Assembly: GCA_029834535.1 (NCBI GenBank)
Contig: JAQMWT010000040.1
Coordinates: 186,001-250,000, forward strand
Direction: 5' to 3'
Origin: Chrysophaeum taylorii
Taxonomy: Eukaryota; Sar; Pelagophyceae; Pelagomonadales; Pelagomonadaceae
DNA: 64,000 bases
The translations under genes and the position numbers were made by a program. Of this stretch, positions 48,610 through 58,458 are shown in pieces; positions within the stretch are counted from its first letter, which is position 1, and every line of letters starts with the position of its first letter. Under the pieces are notes generated by a model that saw nothing but the letters and a program-made list of their open reading frames with translations, was not told where the DNA came from and made no database searches.

Positions 48610-50202
48610 TTAATGCCTCCTCCGCCGCCGCCGCCCCTCGAGCAGCGCCTCCGCGGCCGCCTCGAGGACGGCCTCGGGGTCGGGGGCGTAGGCGGTGGCG
48701 TTTCCGCCACACGGGACTCTCGCCGACGGCAGCCAGGAAGCCGCGGCGCGGAGCATGGGCCCGTGCGTGAACTGGGTCTCCTCGTCGCATCCCGAGCACC
48801 CGTCCGGCCACGGGACCGCCGGGTTCCGGCCGATAACGACGACGGCGAGGCCGGGGGGTGCGAGGAGAAGGAGGTCGAGGGCGCCGCCCTCGACGGCCAC
48901 GACGAGGTCGACGCGATTGAACAAGTCGACCTGGGCTCGCGGAGAGAGAAAATCCATCGCGCCAACGATAACCTCCCAGCCCCGTTCTTGGAACGCGTCG
49001 GCGATATCGGCCGCGTTTTCGAGGACGCGGGAGTGGAGGCGCTGGACCACGAGCACGCGGGATGACGACGCCGGGGTGTCGACGCGGAGCGCGGCGCGCG
49101 CGTACAGCGCGAAACTCTCGTGCACCGGTCCAAAATTACCAACGCCGCCGCCGCCGTCGGCAAAGTAGGAGAGGTTCTCTAGGCCTACGAGGACGCGCGG
49201 CAGCACGCACCAGGCGTGCGGCGGGCACAGGAAGGACGAGAGCTCGTGCGCGTAGAGGGGCGGACGGGACGCAACCGTTTCGAGCCATACGTCACTCGGC
49301 GCCGCGAGGTCGCCGTCCAATAGGACGAGACGTACGCGCTCGGGAGCCGTCGTCGCGTTCAAAGCAAGCATCGCCCAGAACACGGGGAGCGCCGCGTCGT
49401 GGAGCGCGTGGCCGTGGCCCTCCCCCGACCCGAAGGGCTGCCAGCGCGCGAGCAGCACGTGGAGGTCACGTTCGGGCAACCCGAGCACGGATCCTCCGCT
49501 CGGCGAGGCCGTCGCGACGACTAACTCTTGCGTGTCCGGGCGCGTCCCGAGGCGCACGACGGGCGGCGGCGATTCGCCGACGGCGTACCACGCGCCGTCG
49601 TGAAGATAGAGGTTGTGGACGAGGCACGACGCTTCCGCGCAAAGAAACGACGTCTCGGGCGCGCCGGCGACCCGCGCCCACGGACCGGCGCACGCGTGGC
49701 CTTCGCCCGCCAGCCGCCGCGCGCGCGCAGCCGGACATCCCCGGACCGCCGGCCGCCGTCGCATCTCGGCCGCAACGGCCGCGCCGCACGACGCGTCGGC
49801 ACCCAGCGACCCGCACGTCGCCGCCGCTAGCGCTTCAAAGTCATCGTCCGCGTCGAACGCGAGCTCGTACGGCGTGCCGCCGCCGACCTCGATCAGAAGG
49901 CGATGGCACGACCACGGCAGCGCGACGTGCAGCTGCAACCGATACGGCGCCGGCGCGCCGAGCGACGCGCGCCGATGCCGTCCCAACAAGGCGCGCTCGA
50001 CGCCGCGGCACGCCGTCGCATCCAGCACCGCGAGGAGGCCGTGCTCTTCGGAGCACGCGACGCCGACGGGCGCTCCCTCTTGAACCTCGACGAGGACGAC
50101 GTTCGGCTCGTGCCGCTCGTGCCACTCGCACCGACCGGAGGAGGTGCTGCTGCTGAAACCCACCACCACCGCCCATAACAACGCCCAACCTCCTACATAC
50201 AT
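48610..50202 (-). CDS. GT61-like glycosyltransferase, Golgi type II
   Basis: This 530-residue protein has an N-terminal signal anchor (VGGWALLWAVVVGFSSS). The C-terminal third resembles GT61 / DUF563-type glycosyltransferases (RVLVVQRLHSRVLENAADIA, DFLSPRAQVDLFNRVDLVVA, VEGGALDLLLLAPPGLAVVV). In the family, the Gly-rich motif equivalent to GGAL follows a strand and contributes to sugar-nucleotide binding. The N-terminal half is Cys-rich (about fifteen Cys), consistent with a lumenal domain. The C-terminus ends in six Arg and His. I chose ATG 50202, since the in-frame GTG at 50223 adds only seven residues. It diverges from the small PH gene with 100 bp between starts. Confidence 0.55.
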   Translation of the reverse strand: MYVGGWALLWAVVVGFSSSTSSGRCEWHERHEPNVVLVEVQEGAPVGVACSEEHGLLAVLDATACRGVERALLGRHRRASLGAPAPYRLQLHVALPWSCHRLLIEVGGGTPYELAFDADDDFEALAAATCGSLGADASCGAAVAAEMRRRPAVRGCPAARARRLAGEGHACAGPWARVAGAPETSFLCAEASCLVHNLYLHDGAWYAVGESPPPVVRLGTRPDTQELVVATASPSGGSVLGLPERDLHVLLARWQPFGSGEGHGHALHDAALPVFWAMLALNATTAPERVRLVLLDGDLAAPSDVWLETVASRPPLYAHELSSFLCPPHAWCVLPRVLVGLENLSYFADGGGGVGNFGPVHESFALYARAALRVDTPASSSRVLVVQRLHSRVLENAADIADAFQERGWEVIVGAMDFLSPRAQVDLFNRVDLVVAVEGGALDLLLLAPPGLAVVVIGRNPAVPWPDGCSGCDEETQFTHGPMLRAAASWLPSARVPCGGNATAYAPDPEAVLEAAAEALLEGRRRRRRH

Positions 50203-50302
50203 CCTCGCCGTACTTGAATGCACTACAACCAGTAACTTCGTAATTTAAAAGGGATCGCTCCCTCGTCATCGCAAAAAGAGGAAGAGGCCACGCCCACCGA
50301 CG

Positions 50303-50819
50303 ATGACCCAAGGGTGCGTAGTCAAGTCGTCGACGAACCTCAGCTCGCCTCAGCTCGCCTCGCCTCGCCTCGCAGCTGGGTTTTGAGGAAAGTGAAACAA
50401 AATGACAAGTGGGTGCGTCGCTGGCTGGAGGTGAACCGGCACGTCCTGTACTCGTATCAAGCTTGCCCCGCCGAGTCCGCGCAAGCGCGCGTGATCAACA
50501 TGCTCGACCTGCGCAAGACCAAGGAGATTAAACTTGTCGAGGGGGATTCGACGCTTTTCTGCATTGTCCCTATTTCGGCCGACAACGCACACCCGGGCTA
50601 CCTCATGCGGGCCGACACGCCGCAAATGGCCCAGGAGTGGGTCGCCGGCCTGAACAAGGTCCGAGACCAAGAGCTCGAGAAGGTACATACCTTATTTTCC
50701 CTCGCTCACATCTTTCGCAGAGTCCCCTCGAACACGAAGGCCGCCAGATGGAGGAAACGATCTGCTGCTGCATCAAGCGACGGCGAAGCGTCGAGAAGGC
50801 GCCGCTCGTCAGCGGCTGA
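50303..50819 (+). CDS. Small PH-domain protein, three exons
   Basis: A stand-alone pleckstrin homology protein of 138 residues, likely a phosphoinositide or protein binding module. Exons 50303-50313, 50376-50682 and 50721-50819, with introns of 62 and 38 nt (GTGCGT...GCAG and GTACAT...CGCAG). The first exon encodes only MTQG. Splicing restores the PH start GWVLRKVKQNDKWVRRWLEV, with the typical basic beta1-beta2 loop. The PH C-terminal helix is MAQEWVAGLNKVRDQELEK. The last exon gives SPLEHEGRQMEETICCCIKR, a Cys cluster followed by basic residues that could be palmitoylated, then KAPLVSG. Without splicing the frame runs into low-complexity sequence, so the spliced model is preferred. Confidence 0.8.
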
Positions 50820-52053
50820 TCTTTCGAAGACACACCTCTCCAAGTCGCTCGCGTGGGCCCGACTCGAAACAAATCGCCCTCCTTTCTCCTTCTGTTCATG
50901 CGCGCGCGTCCTCGTCGTCGTCGTCGTCGTTTCTCGTGCTTCCGTGACTCCTCGAGCGCGCGCCCCGCTGAATTGTTGTTGTCTCCCCACCACACCCCAA
51001 AACACCAACTCTACCACGACAAAGTACATGATGAAACACACTTTTCTTCGCTTCCTTCTCGTTCCACGCCCCCCCTTACACCGGGTGACTGAGCCGCCGC
51101 CAAATACCAGCCTGTTCCATACACACAAGTCCCACACCGTTGTTCGTCTCCCCGCCCAATTTCGGGTTCGTCGGTTGAGCGGCTGGCGCGTTGAATGCGG
51201 CGCGGCAGACTCTTCTTTCCTCCGGGAAGAAAAAAAAGTATCCCGCGTGTTGTTCAACCTTCGCCACCTGGTGCACCGAGGTCTGACCTCGAGAGCCGCC
51301 GCCATTTCCTACTACTCCTTTCTTTCGATACGATACGATACGATGCGATGCGATGCGATGCGATACCCCCCTTTTTCATTTTATTCCTCCCCGTCGCCAG
51401 AGGGGCTTTTTTTTGTCTGTCTTCTTCGAGCGGGTAGTCATTTTTGTCGTGAGAAGAAATGCGACCAAAATATCATATTCCCAATAAAACAGAATGAAAT
51501 AAAATACACGAGTCGCTGCTCGCCCCCTCGATCGGCGCCTAGGTGCGGTCGGTCTAATTCGGCCTTATTCTATTGGAAACCGAGACGATGACGCTCCCAT
51601 GGCTTCGGTTTTTCACGGTTACCAGTAGTTGACTCTCAAAAACTTGGTGCCGACCTTTTTTTTTGCATAAAAAAAAGGAAAGCGAGAGAAGAATCTGTTG
51701 TGTGATGTGGCATTTGAATTAAAAAAAAAAAAATTGAAATTTCAAATTACAAGAGTACTGATGTCATGTTTTCAATTATTTTTCACAAAAAATTAATTCA
51801 ACCGTACCGGAATGGAACACCTAGAGGGTTGCGAACACGGACGGACCGAAAAACGTGGGTTTCAATCAATAGTCAATCGCATGCCAAACCCAGCAGCCGA
51901 CATCGCCGAGTGGTTATGGTTATTGCGATGGTGGGGCATTTACTACTACTCCTCGAAGAGCCGCACTTCCAAACGAATGCCAGCGCGAAGGCCCCCCTCG
52001 ACTCGACGACGCACGCCGCGGCGCAATCCCCCGAGAGAATACTCTTAAGGGGC
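50820..52053. other. Intergenic, AT-rich island and microsatellites
   Basis: No supported gene over 1.2 kb. It holds a GATAC/GATGC pentanucleotide run at about 51327-51363 and an unusually A/T-rich island at about 51650-51800 with A and T homopolymers. One open frame at 51766-52119 encodes a 117-residue product with a hydrophobic stretch (VVMVIAMVGHLLLLLEE), but it runs into the 3' end of the PARG-like gene and lacks other support. Confidence 0.5.
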
Positions 52054-53313
52054 CTATCTATGCAGCACCGGCTGGTTGGGTTCTGCGAGGGCGGGCGCGG
52101 AGCGTTTAGTACCCGCTAAGAAAGTCCCGTTTGCGGGCGGGTCGGCGTCGTGATGATCGTGATAAGCATCGTCGGACGGGGTCGCATCGCGCGGGAGTGT
52201 CCGGAGCCAGTCGACGAGGGTGCGGCCGAAGGTGGCGGGCGGATCGGCGTCGCGGCATATCATACGGACGATAAGATCGTCGACGTCAGCTCTCCTGGCG
52301 CGCAAGGCTCGGGCGAGAACGCGGAGGCGCTTGGCATCCCGAGGCGCGAAGTCTCGGGTGGAAAGGGCGAGTTCGCGGCCGGCTTGGGCCGCCGCGACGG
52401 CGAGCTGCGCGACCCGAAGCACGGGCTCGGCCGCGTCGAGGAAGGTCGACGCGCCCCAGGGTCCAGCGACCCAAAGAATCTGGTTGGGTCTCGCGGCAAA
52501 AGCGACGGCGCGGGCCTTGTCGAGAGCTCGGTATACGGCATCGGGGGATCGGGGGTTGGCGTCGCGCGGCGGCGGCGCGAGCGCGAGGTCGGCAACGAGG
52601 CCGGTCCCGGGGGCGACCGACCAGTCGGCGTCGACGCGGACGACCTCCTTCGCGCCGCGAGTTACGACGCCCGCGGCGTTCTCAAAAAGAAGCGCAACGT
52701 AGGCTTCGGGTCTCTTCGCGACTTGGCGGTCGGCGAGCGTGGCCGCGCGACCCGAGAGGCGCACTGTGCCCGGCGCGAGCACGAGCGCGCCGGAAGGCGG
52801 CGACTCGTCCGTCCGGAAGCGCGCGACGCCGCCCGAACCAACCGGTGCCGGCTCGAGGGGCTCGAACCTCAGCTCGCGGTCGTCGGGGGGGCTCCCAAAA
52901 TACTCGAAGAGCGCCACGAGCTTGGCGACGGCGGCATCGCCCGAAGACGCGTAGAGGGGATCGTCGCCGCTTTCCAAAAAGTCTAACGCCGAGCCCCGGG
53001 GAGCGTTGAGCCAGAATGCCGACGCCAGCACGGCGCGCGCCTCCAAAGAGCTCGTCACGACGCCCCGGTCCCACACGTGCTGCGCCGCCTCGCCGGTCGC
53101 GGCGGCCCAGATCCGCGCGACCACATTTTCCTCGCCGCCCCACCGCCCCAGCGCCTCGCGCACCGCCTTAAAGCGCGCGAAACGCTGCTTCGGGGCCTCC
53201 CGGGCGCCGCGCACGCGCGTCATCAGCGCCTCCACACCGAGCCAATCCCGCGGGTCTTCTAGCTCGAGCTCGCCGATCTCCCGTGGGTTCCGCGCGATGA
53301 ACTGGACCACCAT
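52054..53313 (-). CDS. Poly(ADP-ribose) glycohydrolase-like protein, probably inactive
   Basis: This 419-residue protein follows the PARG fold order. There is an N-terminal helical part (RFKAVREALGRWGG, SAFWLNAPRGSALDFLESGD) and the pre-macro helix AVAKLVALFEYFG. Then comes a stretch LLFENAAGVVTRGAKEVVRV at the place of the GGG-x6-QEE loop. Next is LWVAGPWGASTFLDAAEPVL followed by RVAQLAVAAAQAGRELALS, matching the TGNWGCGAF...IQ..AA pattern. The catalytic pair of glutamates (QEE) is replaced by KEV and the triple Gly is lost, so hydrolase activity is unlikely. ADP-ribose binding or a structural role is possible. The call rests on spacing and a few motifs. It shares a 33-bp divergent start region with the ClpR-like gene. 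Confidence 0.45.
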   Translation of the reverse strand: MVVQFIARNPREIGELELEDPRDWLGVEALMTRVRGAREAPKQRFARFKAVREALGRWGGEENVVARIWAAATGEAAQHVWDRGVVTSSLEARAVLASAFWLNAPRGSALDFLESGDDPLYASSGDAAVAKLVALFEYFGSPPDDRELRFEPLEPAPVGSGGVARFRTDESPPSGALVLAPGTVRLSGRAATLADRQVAKRPEAYVALLFENAAGVVTRGAKEVVRVDADWSVAPGTGLVADLALAPPPRDANPRSPDAVYRALDKARAVAFAARPNQILWVAGPWGASTFLDAAEPVLRVAQLAVAAAQAGRELALSTRDFAPRDAKRLRVLARALRARRADVDDLIVRMICRDADPPATFGRTLVDWLRTLPRDATPSDDAYHDHHDADPPANGTFLAGTKRSAPALAEPNQPVLHR

Positions 53314-53346
53314 TTCTTTCTTCCTTTCTTTCGTCGGCCGGGGGTA
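53314..53346. promoter_or_regulatory. 33-bp bidirectional start region (PARG-like / ClpR-like)
   Basis: The ATGs at 53313 (minus) and 53347 (plus) are separated by 33 bp, containing TTTCTTTCTTCC-type pyrimidine tracts and GGCCGGGGGTA. If translation of the ClpR-like gene starts at a later in-frame ATG (53380 or 53383) the space becomes 66-69 bp. Confidence 0.5.
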
Positions 53347-54222
53347 ATGATAATAGAAACAAAAAGGGTTAGCTACTGCATGATGGTGTGCGCTGTCGCC
53401 GTCTTCTTCATGGCAGGCACCGCCGCGCTCCAGGTCCCAACGACCACCGCGAGGCCCAGGAGTCGGCTCGCGGTGTCGACCAACACCGGAGACGCCGTTT
53501 GGACGCCCCCGCGGGCCTCAGACTCTGGCGTGGCCTCGGAGATGTATGAAGGTGCGGCTTGTTACAATTTGGTTGAATTACATTCTATAGGTGTCCGCAT
53601 CGGCCCCCCGCCCGACCTCGCGTCGCTGCTCCTCCACAACCGCATCGTTTACCTCGGTATGCCGATGGTCCCCGCCGTCACGGAGCTCATCGTGGCCGAG
53701 CTCCTGTACCTTAACTACGAGAGTCCGTCCAAACCGGTCACCCTCTACATCAACTCGCCGGGCACCATCAACTCCGAGGGCCGAAGCGTTGGCTTCGAGA
53801 CCGAGGCCTTCGCCATCGCCGACACGATGAAGTACATCAAGCCCCCCGTCCACACCGTCTGCGTCGGACAGGCCTTTGGAGCGGCCGCGATGCTCCTCGC
53901 CCAGGGTGCCAAGGGCCACCGCTGCTGCCTGCCCAACGCCTCCATCATGCTTCACCAGCCCAGATCAATGGCCCGCGGCCAGGCGTCGGACATCGCGATC
54001 AAGGCCCGCGAGGTCATGGTCAACCGCAAGGTCCAATGCGAGATGCTCGCCCGCGCCTGCGGTAAGAACGTCGAGGAGGTCATGCGAGACGCCTCGCGCA
54101 CCAAGTACCTCCAACCCGAGGAGGCCGTTGAATACGGCCTCATCGACCGCGTCCTCGCCAACGTTCCGAAGGATACCCAAAAGGCCGCCAAGTCCCGCCC
54201 GGAATGGATGGACTTCATCTAA
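53347..54222 (+). CDS. ClpR-like plastid protease subunit (catalytic Ser missing)
   Basis: Subunit of the ATP-dependent Clp protease core. Exons 53347-53551 and 53591-54222 are joined across a 39-nt AT-rich intron (GTGCGG...TATAG) whose length is a multiple of three, so retention would silently insert 13 residues. After splicing, MYEGVRIGPPPDLASLLLHN reads like the family. The product is 278 residues. The N-terminus is a signal peptide (MVCAVAVFFMAGTAALQ) plus a Ser/Thr/Arg transit-like part, suggesting a complex plastid. Family blocks: RIVYLGMPMVPAVTELIVAE, VTLYINSPG, ASIMLHQP (active-site His kept). The GQAASMG catalytic Ser position is Gly in VGQAFGAAAMLL, so this is a ClpR-type inactive subunit. 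The start may be one of the later in-frame ATGs. Confidence 0.9.
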   Translation: MIIETKRVSYCMMVCAVAVFFMAGTAALQVPTTTARPRSRLAVSTNTGDAVWTPPRASDSGVASEMYEGAACYNLVELHSIGVRIGPPPDLASLLLHNRIVYLGMPMVPAVTELIVAELLYLNYESPSKPVTLYINSPGTINSEGRSVGFETEAFAIADTMKYIKPPVHTVCVGQAFGAAAMLLAQGAKGHRCCLPNASIMLHQPRSMARGQASDIAIKAREVMVNRKVQCEMLARACGKNVEEVMRDASRTKYLQPEEAVEYGLIDRVLANVPKDTQKAAKSRPEWMDFI

Positions 54223-54284
54223 AAAAAAAAAAACTTCGCGTTGTGTTCTACCCCGCCGAGCCTGCTCTTTTTCTTCTTCCACTC

Positions 54285-54316
<32 letters not shown>

Positions 54317-54320
54317 CGAG
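54285..54320. repeat. (CT)n / (CTTT)n microsatellite
   Basis: CT dinucleotides followed by CTTT units in the 3' flank of the ClpR-like gene. Confidence 0.85.
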
Positions 54321-54444
54321 GTGCGGGAAGAGCACACAGCGTGCCCGACGTAGGAATGTTACCAGGAAGCAACACGAGCCACCCTTTTGGGCGGCAGCGA
54401 CTGTTCAGAGAGACGAGTGGACAACAACGACAGGGCTGGCCTGG

Positions 54445-55973
54445 CTACTCGCCGAGGATATCTTCCAGTATGGCGGGACATTTGCTGGGCGTCGCGGGCG
54501 GCGTGTCGTAGAGCCGACGGGTTGACGGGTGCGAGAGCGAGGGAGTGGGACTGCCGCCAATCGTGGTGATCCGCTGGTTGCTGAGGCGGTCCGAGCTAAA
54601 ATTTCCAACGTTGATGAACTCGCACCCTGCACTGAGTGCTTTCTCGAGGTCCTCGGCGGCGAGCGCGTCTTCGACCGCGAGGACGAGCCGACCATTCGAG
54701 CGCCGGCTCTGGTGGTGAGAGGCGATCCGCGCGTCGTTGACCGTCAGCACGAAGACGCGCGGGTCGTCGCGCGTCCGGGCAATTTCGAGGCCCTGGTGCA
54801 GCAAGATGTGCATGTGTTCGACGAGACCTTGAATCGCGTCTTCCATCGACATCCAGAAGAGCAATCACGACTCCTGTACGGCAGCGAATCGAGAGACCCA
54901 CGATCCTTTGTACTACCTCGAAGAGCCACGCCTTGCCGGACCACGTCGCTAGCAGCGACGCCCGCAGCGAATGGTGGGCCAGCTCGTTGTGAAGCGCGTT
55001 TCTCTGCTCGGCGACGTCCAAGTCCAGCTCGGACGGCAGGCTCTCGAGCAGGTTGTAGAGACGCGTGTAATAACGCGGGGGCTCCCGGCGGCGCCGACGG
55101 CATTCGCGAACGGTCTCGAGACAACAAAATTTTCGTCGTCGTTTTCGAAGGTAGCCACGACCAAACTGGTGGACGACGCCGAGCGCGAAAAACCATCGCG
55201 AGGGTACGACGAGAAACACGCACGACGCGACGATGATCAAGGATGCCACCATTGCCGTCTTTTCGGGGTGCACCCAGGTGACGAGCGCGACAAACTGCTC
55301 GGCGTACCGCACGGTTGTTCGGAGCTGCCTCTGCTTCTCTGCGGCAACGGCGACTCGCTTGAGCATCCGCGCGAGGAGGCCGTCGCGCCCGCGGATGCCG
55401 CGGGGCACCTCGAGCATCTTTTCGAGGGAAGCCATCCCGCGATTCCTCCGGACTCGACGACGTACGGCGGGCCCCCGAGGAACGGCCGAGAGCCCGAGAG
55501 CGGCACGCGCACGTGACCGAGAAAGTCGTCCACGGCGGACGTCCGGCCTTCGAGACCGTCGGCATCGTACACCTCGAGAAGCAAGGCTGCCCTGCACTCG
55601 TCCCACGATTGGAGGTTGCCGTGCTCGTCTATTGGCCGAAGAACGGGGATTCGGAACGAGTCTGGATACACTACGCCGTCGTGCCGAGTCCAGATAGCTC
55701 GAAAGCCGAGGTGGGCCCGGGTCGTGCGATTCCAGCCCAATCGTCGGAGCGCGCGGTTCTTTCCCGTGAACGCCTGGTTCCGATATTGAAGAACCTTGGC
55801 CCAAACGCGAGCAATTCTGTCCGTCGAGCTCGACTCGCGCGTCGTCCCGAGCAAGGTGGCCGACGACGAAAAGAAGAATCGCATGTGCTGCCGCCGCAAC
55901 GGGGAAGTCTTTTTTCTCGCTGCTGTTGTTGTTGTTGTTGTTGTTTGGTCGAATCGAGTCCTCGTAGTAAAGC

Positions 55974-56007
<34 letters not shown>

Positions 56008-58458
56008 ATCTGTCCATATTGGGTTGAGCGTTCGCGGGCGGACTCGCGTCTGACCGATCGCTAAAGGTTGCAGCCGGCGCGAGTATTGGTAGGTCAAGCG
56101 CACGTACGGGTCGGAGGATCCGGTGATGTTTGCGGCGCGGAGCCCTCGACCCTGGAGCACGGCGACGCGCAACCAGGCCGTTCGTCGATACTTCCGCGAC
56201 GGGCGCGGCGTCGTCGGCCTCCCCGTCGCCTCGTTGTTTTGAGCCGGAGGCTGCGGAGGGACGGGAGGCTCGATACGGCGCCACGCGTACTTCCCTTCGA
56301 GTCTGTCGATCAACGTCAGCGTCAAACAGACGAGGAGCGCGAGAGGCACGAGGGCGGCAAAGTGCTCGTCGCTCACAAACGCCGCCGCGAAGACTGCCGC
56401 GACGCACGCCGCGGCCGAATGGCTCTCGTTTTTCCAAGAAGGCAGGTCGGCAAGCGCCGACGATAGGTGCTTAATAGCCTGCATGAGCCCATCGGCGCGG
56501 GCCAGGTCGTCAACAATCTTCGTTGCGTCGAATTTCGCATCTTCAACTGGCACGTCGCGACGCGGCTGCGCGCTCACGAGCTGCGACGCGTTTGAGGCGA
56601 AGCTTATTCGGCAGAGCACGACTGCGACGACATCACCACCCATGCTGCAGTTGGGCGAGACCGCACCCCGCGCAGGTGACGGTGTGTCGTCTGGTTTGGA
56701 GCATTCTTGTAGAGCGCATACCACGCCCAACCATCGGGTGCTCGAGATCAGTTCGGGTGTGATGGAATGAAACTCGTCGTACGCCGTTCGTCTCGTAGTC
56801 GAGGAGGCTCCAAATTTGTCGTGAGTTGGCGCCACAACATCTGCTTGCCTGCGACGCCAGGCGTGCGCGAGCGGCGCGAGCGACCGCTGTGAGTCCCTCT
56901 TCAAAATTTCGTGCAAAGAGATGACCCGACTACTCAACACGTCTCCCCTGTTGTCGTCGACGAACGCACGCCGAGGATCGAGCGAACGAAGCTCGATCGT
57001 CACCGAAGTATTACTCGACACGCAGGGGAACTTGGTGTTGATTTTTATGGGGTCCTTCGCCGTGACGACCGGCGACGAGTAGCTGTTCTCGTACGAACGA
57101 CTCGCGGAAGAATCACCATCATCGAAATTGTCGTTGGTTCCAAAGGCGCTGGTGTCTCTGGTAGAATCGTAGCGCTTGTTTCCGGGCCTGTGAAGGTCGT
57201 TGAAAGAGACACTGAAGACGAGAGGGTGTCGTAGGACTTCGCGCAACGACCGATATTGCGCGTTGTTGTCGTTGGCCTCGTTTTTGTTCTTACCGTATGG
57301 TTGATGCCCATTAGGAATGTTGATGTCGCTGCGCATAATCGGCCGCGGGAGCTGATTCGTACCGAGGCTCATTCGCTTATTACTCGTTCGTGCCAGCGTC
57401 GCGCGTCTCTCGCGCAGTTTATCGAGCGGGCCTCGGGCGACATCATCACGGCGTTGTTGCTGGTGGTGGCTGCGCATCAGCGGCACGGCAGGAATGCGAT
57501 CGTTAGGTCCGAGAGAAATCGAGTCATCATCGTAAAAACGTCGGCGTAAGTTCTTCGATGCTCTTCGTCGTCTGACTTTGCCAAGTTCGGATTTCAAGAA
57601 TGGCACGCGCAACTCGGAACGCGCGTCCCCTACGAGCTCGTATTTCGAAATTTCGACAGTTAGTTCGCCAATCATCGTCCGAGGACAAGTGCGGGGTCGC
57701 GACGAATCCGCCGAGCTGGGAAACCACGTTGTTCGTTTCGACCTGAGTATGTTAAGGAAAGCAAGTGATGCCCCGTTAGGGAACGCGAGTCGTTGCGGAA
57801 CCGCTTCTTCTACGTTCGCCGTCGCGCGACCATCGGCGTCGTCTGCTTGCGACTGCAGCGCCTCGCACCACCGTCGCTCATCTTCCACGTTGAAGCATCG
57901 CAGCACAAGTGGATTGCGCGACCTGGTGGTGCCCTCTTGTGGGTCGTTGCGCCACCGCAGGAGCAAGCCGTGCGGCCCGAGCGACCGCCGTTCCCGCGCG
58001 TTGAAGGGGCGCACGAGCGCGCAAGCCTTTTCGGTCTCTTGGATCATGACATATTCCGCCGGCTGCGGGGAGGTGTGACGCGTAAGGATAAGTATCTCCG
58101 CCGAATAACCGCGGGTTCGCAGAACTAAGAACTGCGACCGCCATTTGGGCACCCGCCTCACGTTCCCGGCCTCGGCCAATCGGAGCACGACACCGTAATG
58201 CGCGATGGTCCAAGGCAACAGAGGTCGCTGCATCCTTGTTTCTGACAAAGATCCCCACCACGTCACGGCTGCTGGCGTGTAGGAGACGCGATTCCGTTGT
58301 TGCGCTCCGCCACCAGACGGTGAAGGCAAATGGAAGCGAAACGTTCCAGAACCACTCCTCCGTTTCAAGATCCTGGAGGCGACGAGGGCGTTCGCCTCAT
58401 CCTCCCCGTACTCGCGCTCCGAGACCATTGGAACCACCGACGCCACCGACGTGTTCAT
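54445..58458 (-). CDS. PH, transmembrane, C2 and C-terminal membrane protein (MCTP/extended-synaptotagmin-like architecture)
   Basis: Large multi-domain protein, likely membrane- and lipid-binding. Reading on the minus strand: ATG 58458; PH domain at about residues 70-205 (PKWRSQFLVLRTRG, LRCFNVEDERRWCEALQSQ); a long disordered or beta-rich region; paired hydrophobic segments near 690-725 (ACVAAVFAAAFVS, LVPLALLVCLTLTLI). A C2 domain starts near 765 (LRVAVLQGRGLRAANITGSS, DPYVRLTYQY) with a long Ser/Thr insert, then ALLLEVYDADGLEG and AVDDFLGHVRVPLS. The frame then changes, between about 55520 and 55430, by a short unresolved intron, into LARMLKRVAVAAEKQRQLRT and a membrane pair (MVASLIIVASCVFLVVPSRW). 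A probable 40-nt intron (54840-54879, GTACAG...GGAAG) joins to AIQGLVEHMHILLHQG and the C-terminus ending CPAILEDILGE. Confidence 0.6.

Noticed and set aside
48443-48811. Open frame running from the GT61-like gene into the dispersed element
   Set aside because: It is an alternative frame of the gene's 3' end continuing into non-coding repeat.
51766-52119. 117-residue open frame with a hydrophobic stretch
   Set aside because: Overlaps the end of the PARG-like gene on the other strand, has no homology I recognise and lies in a repeat-rich spacer.
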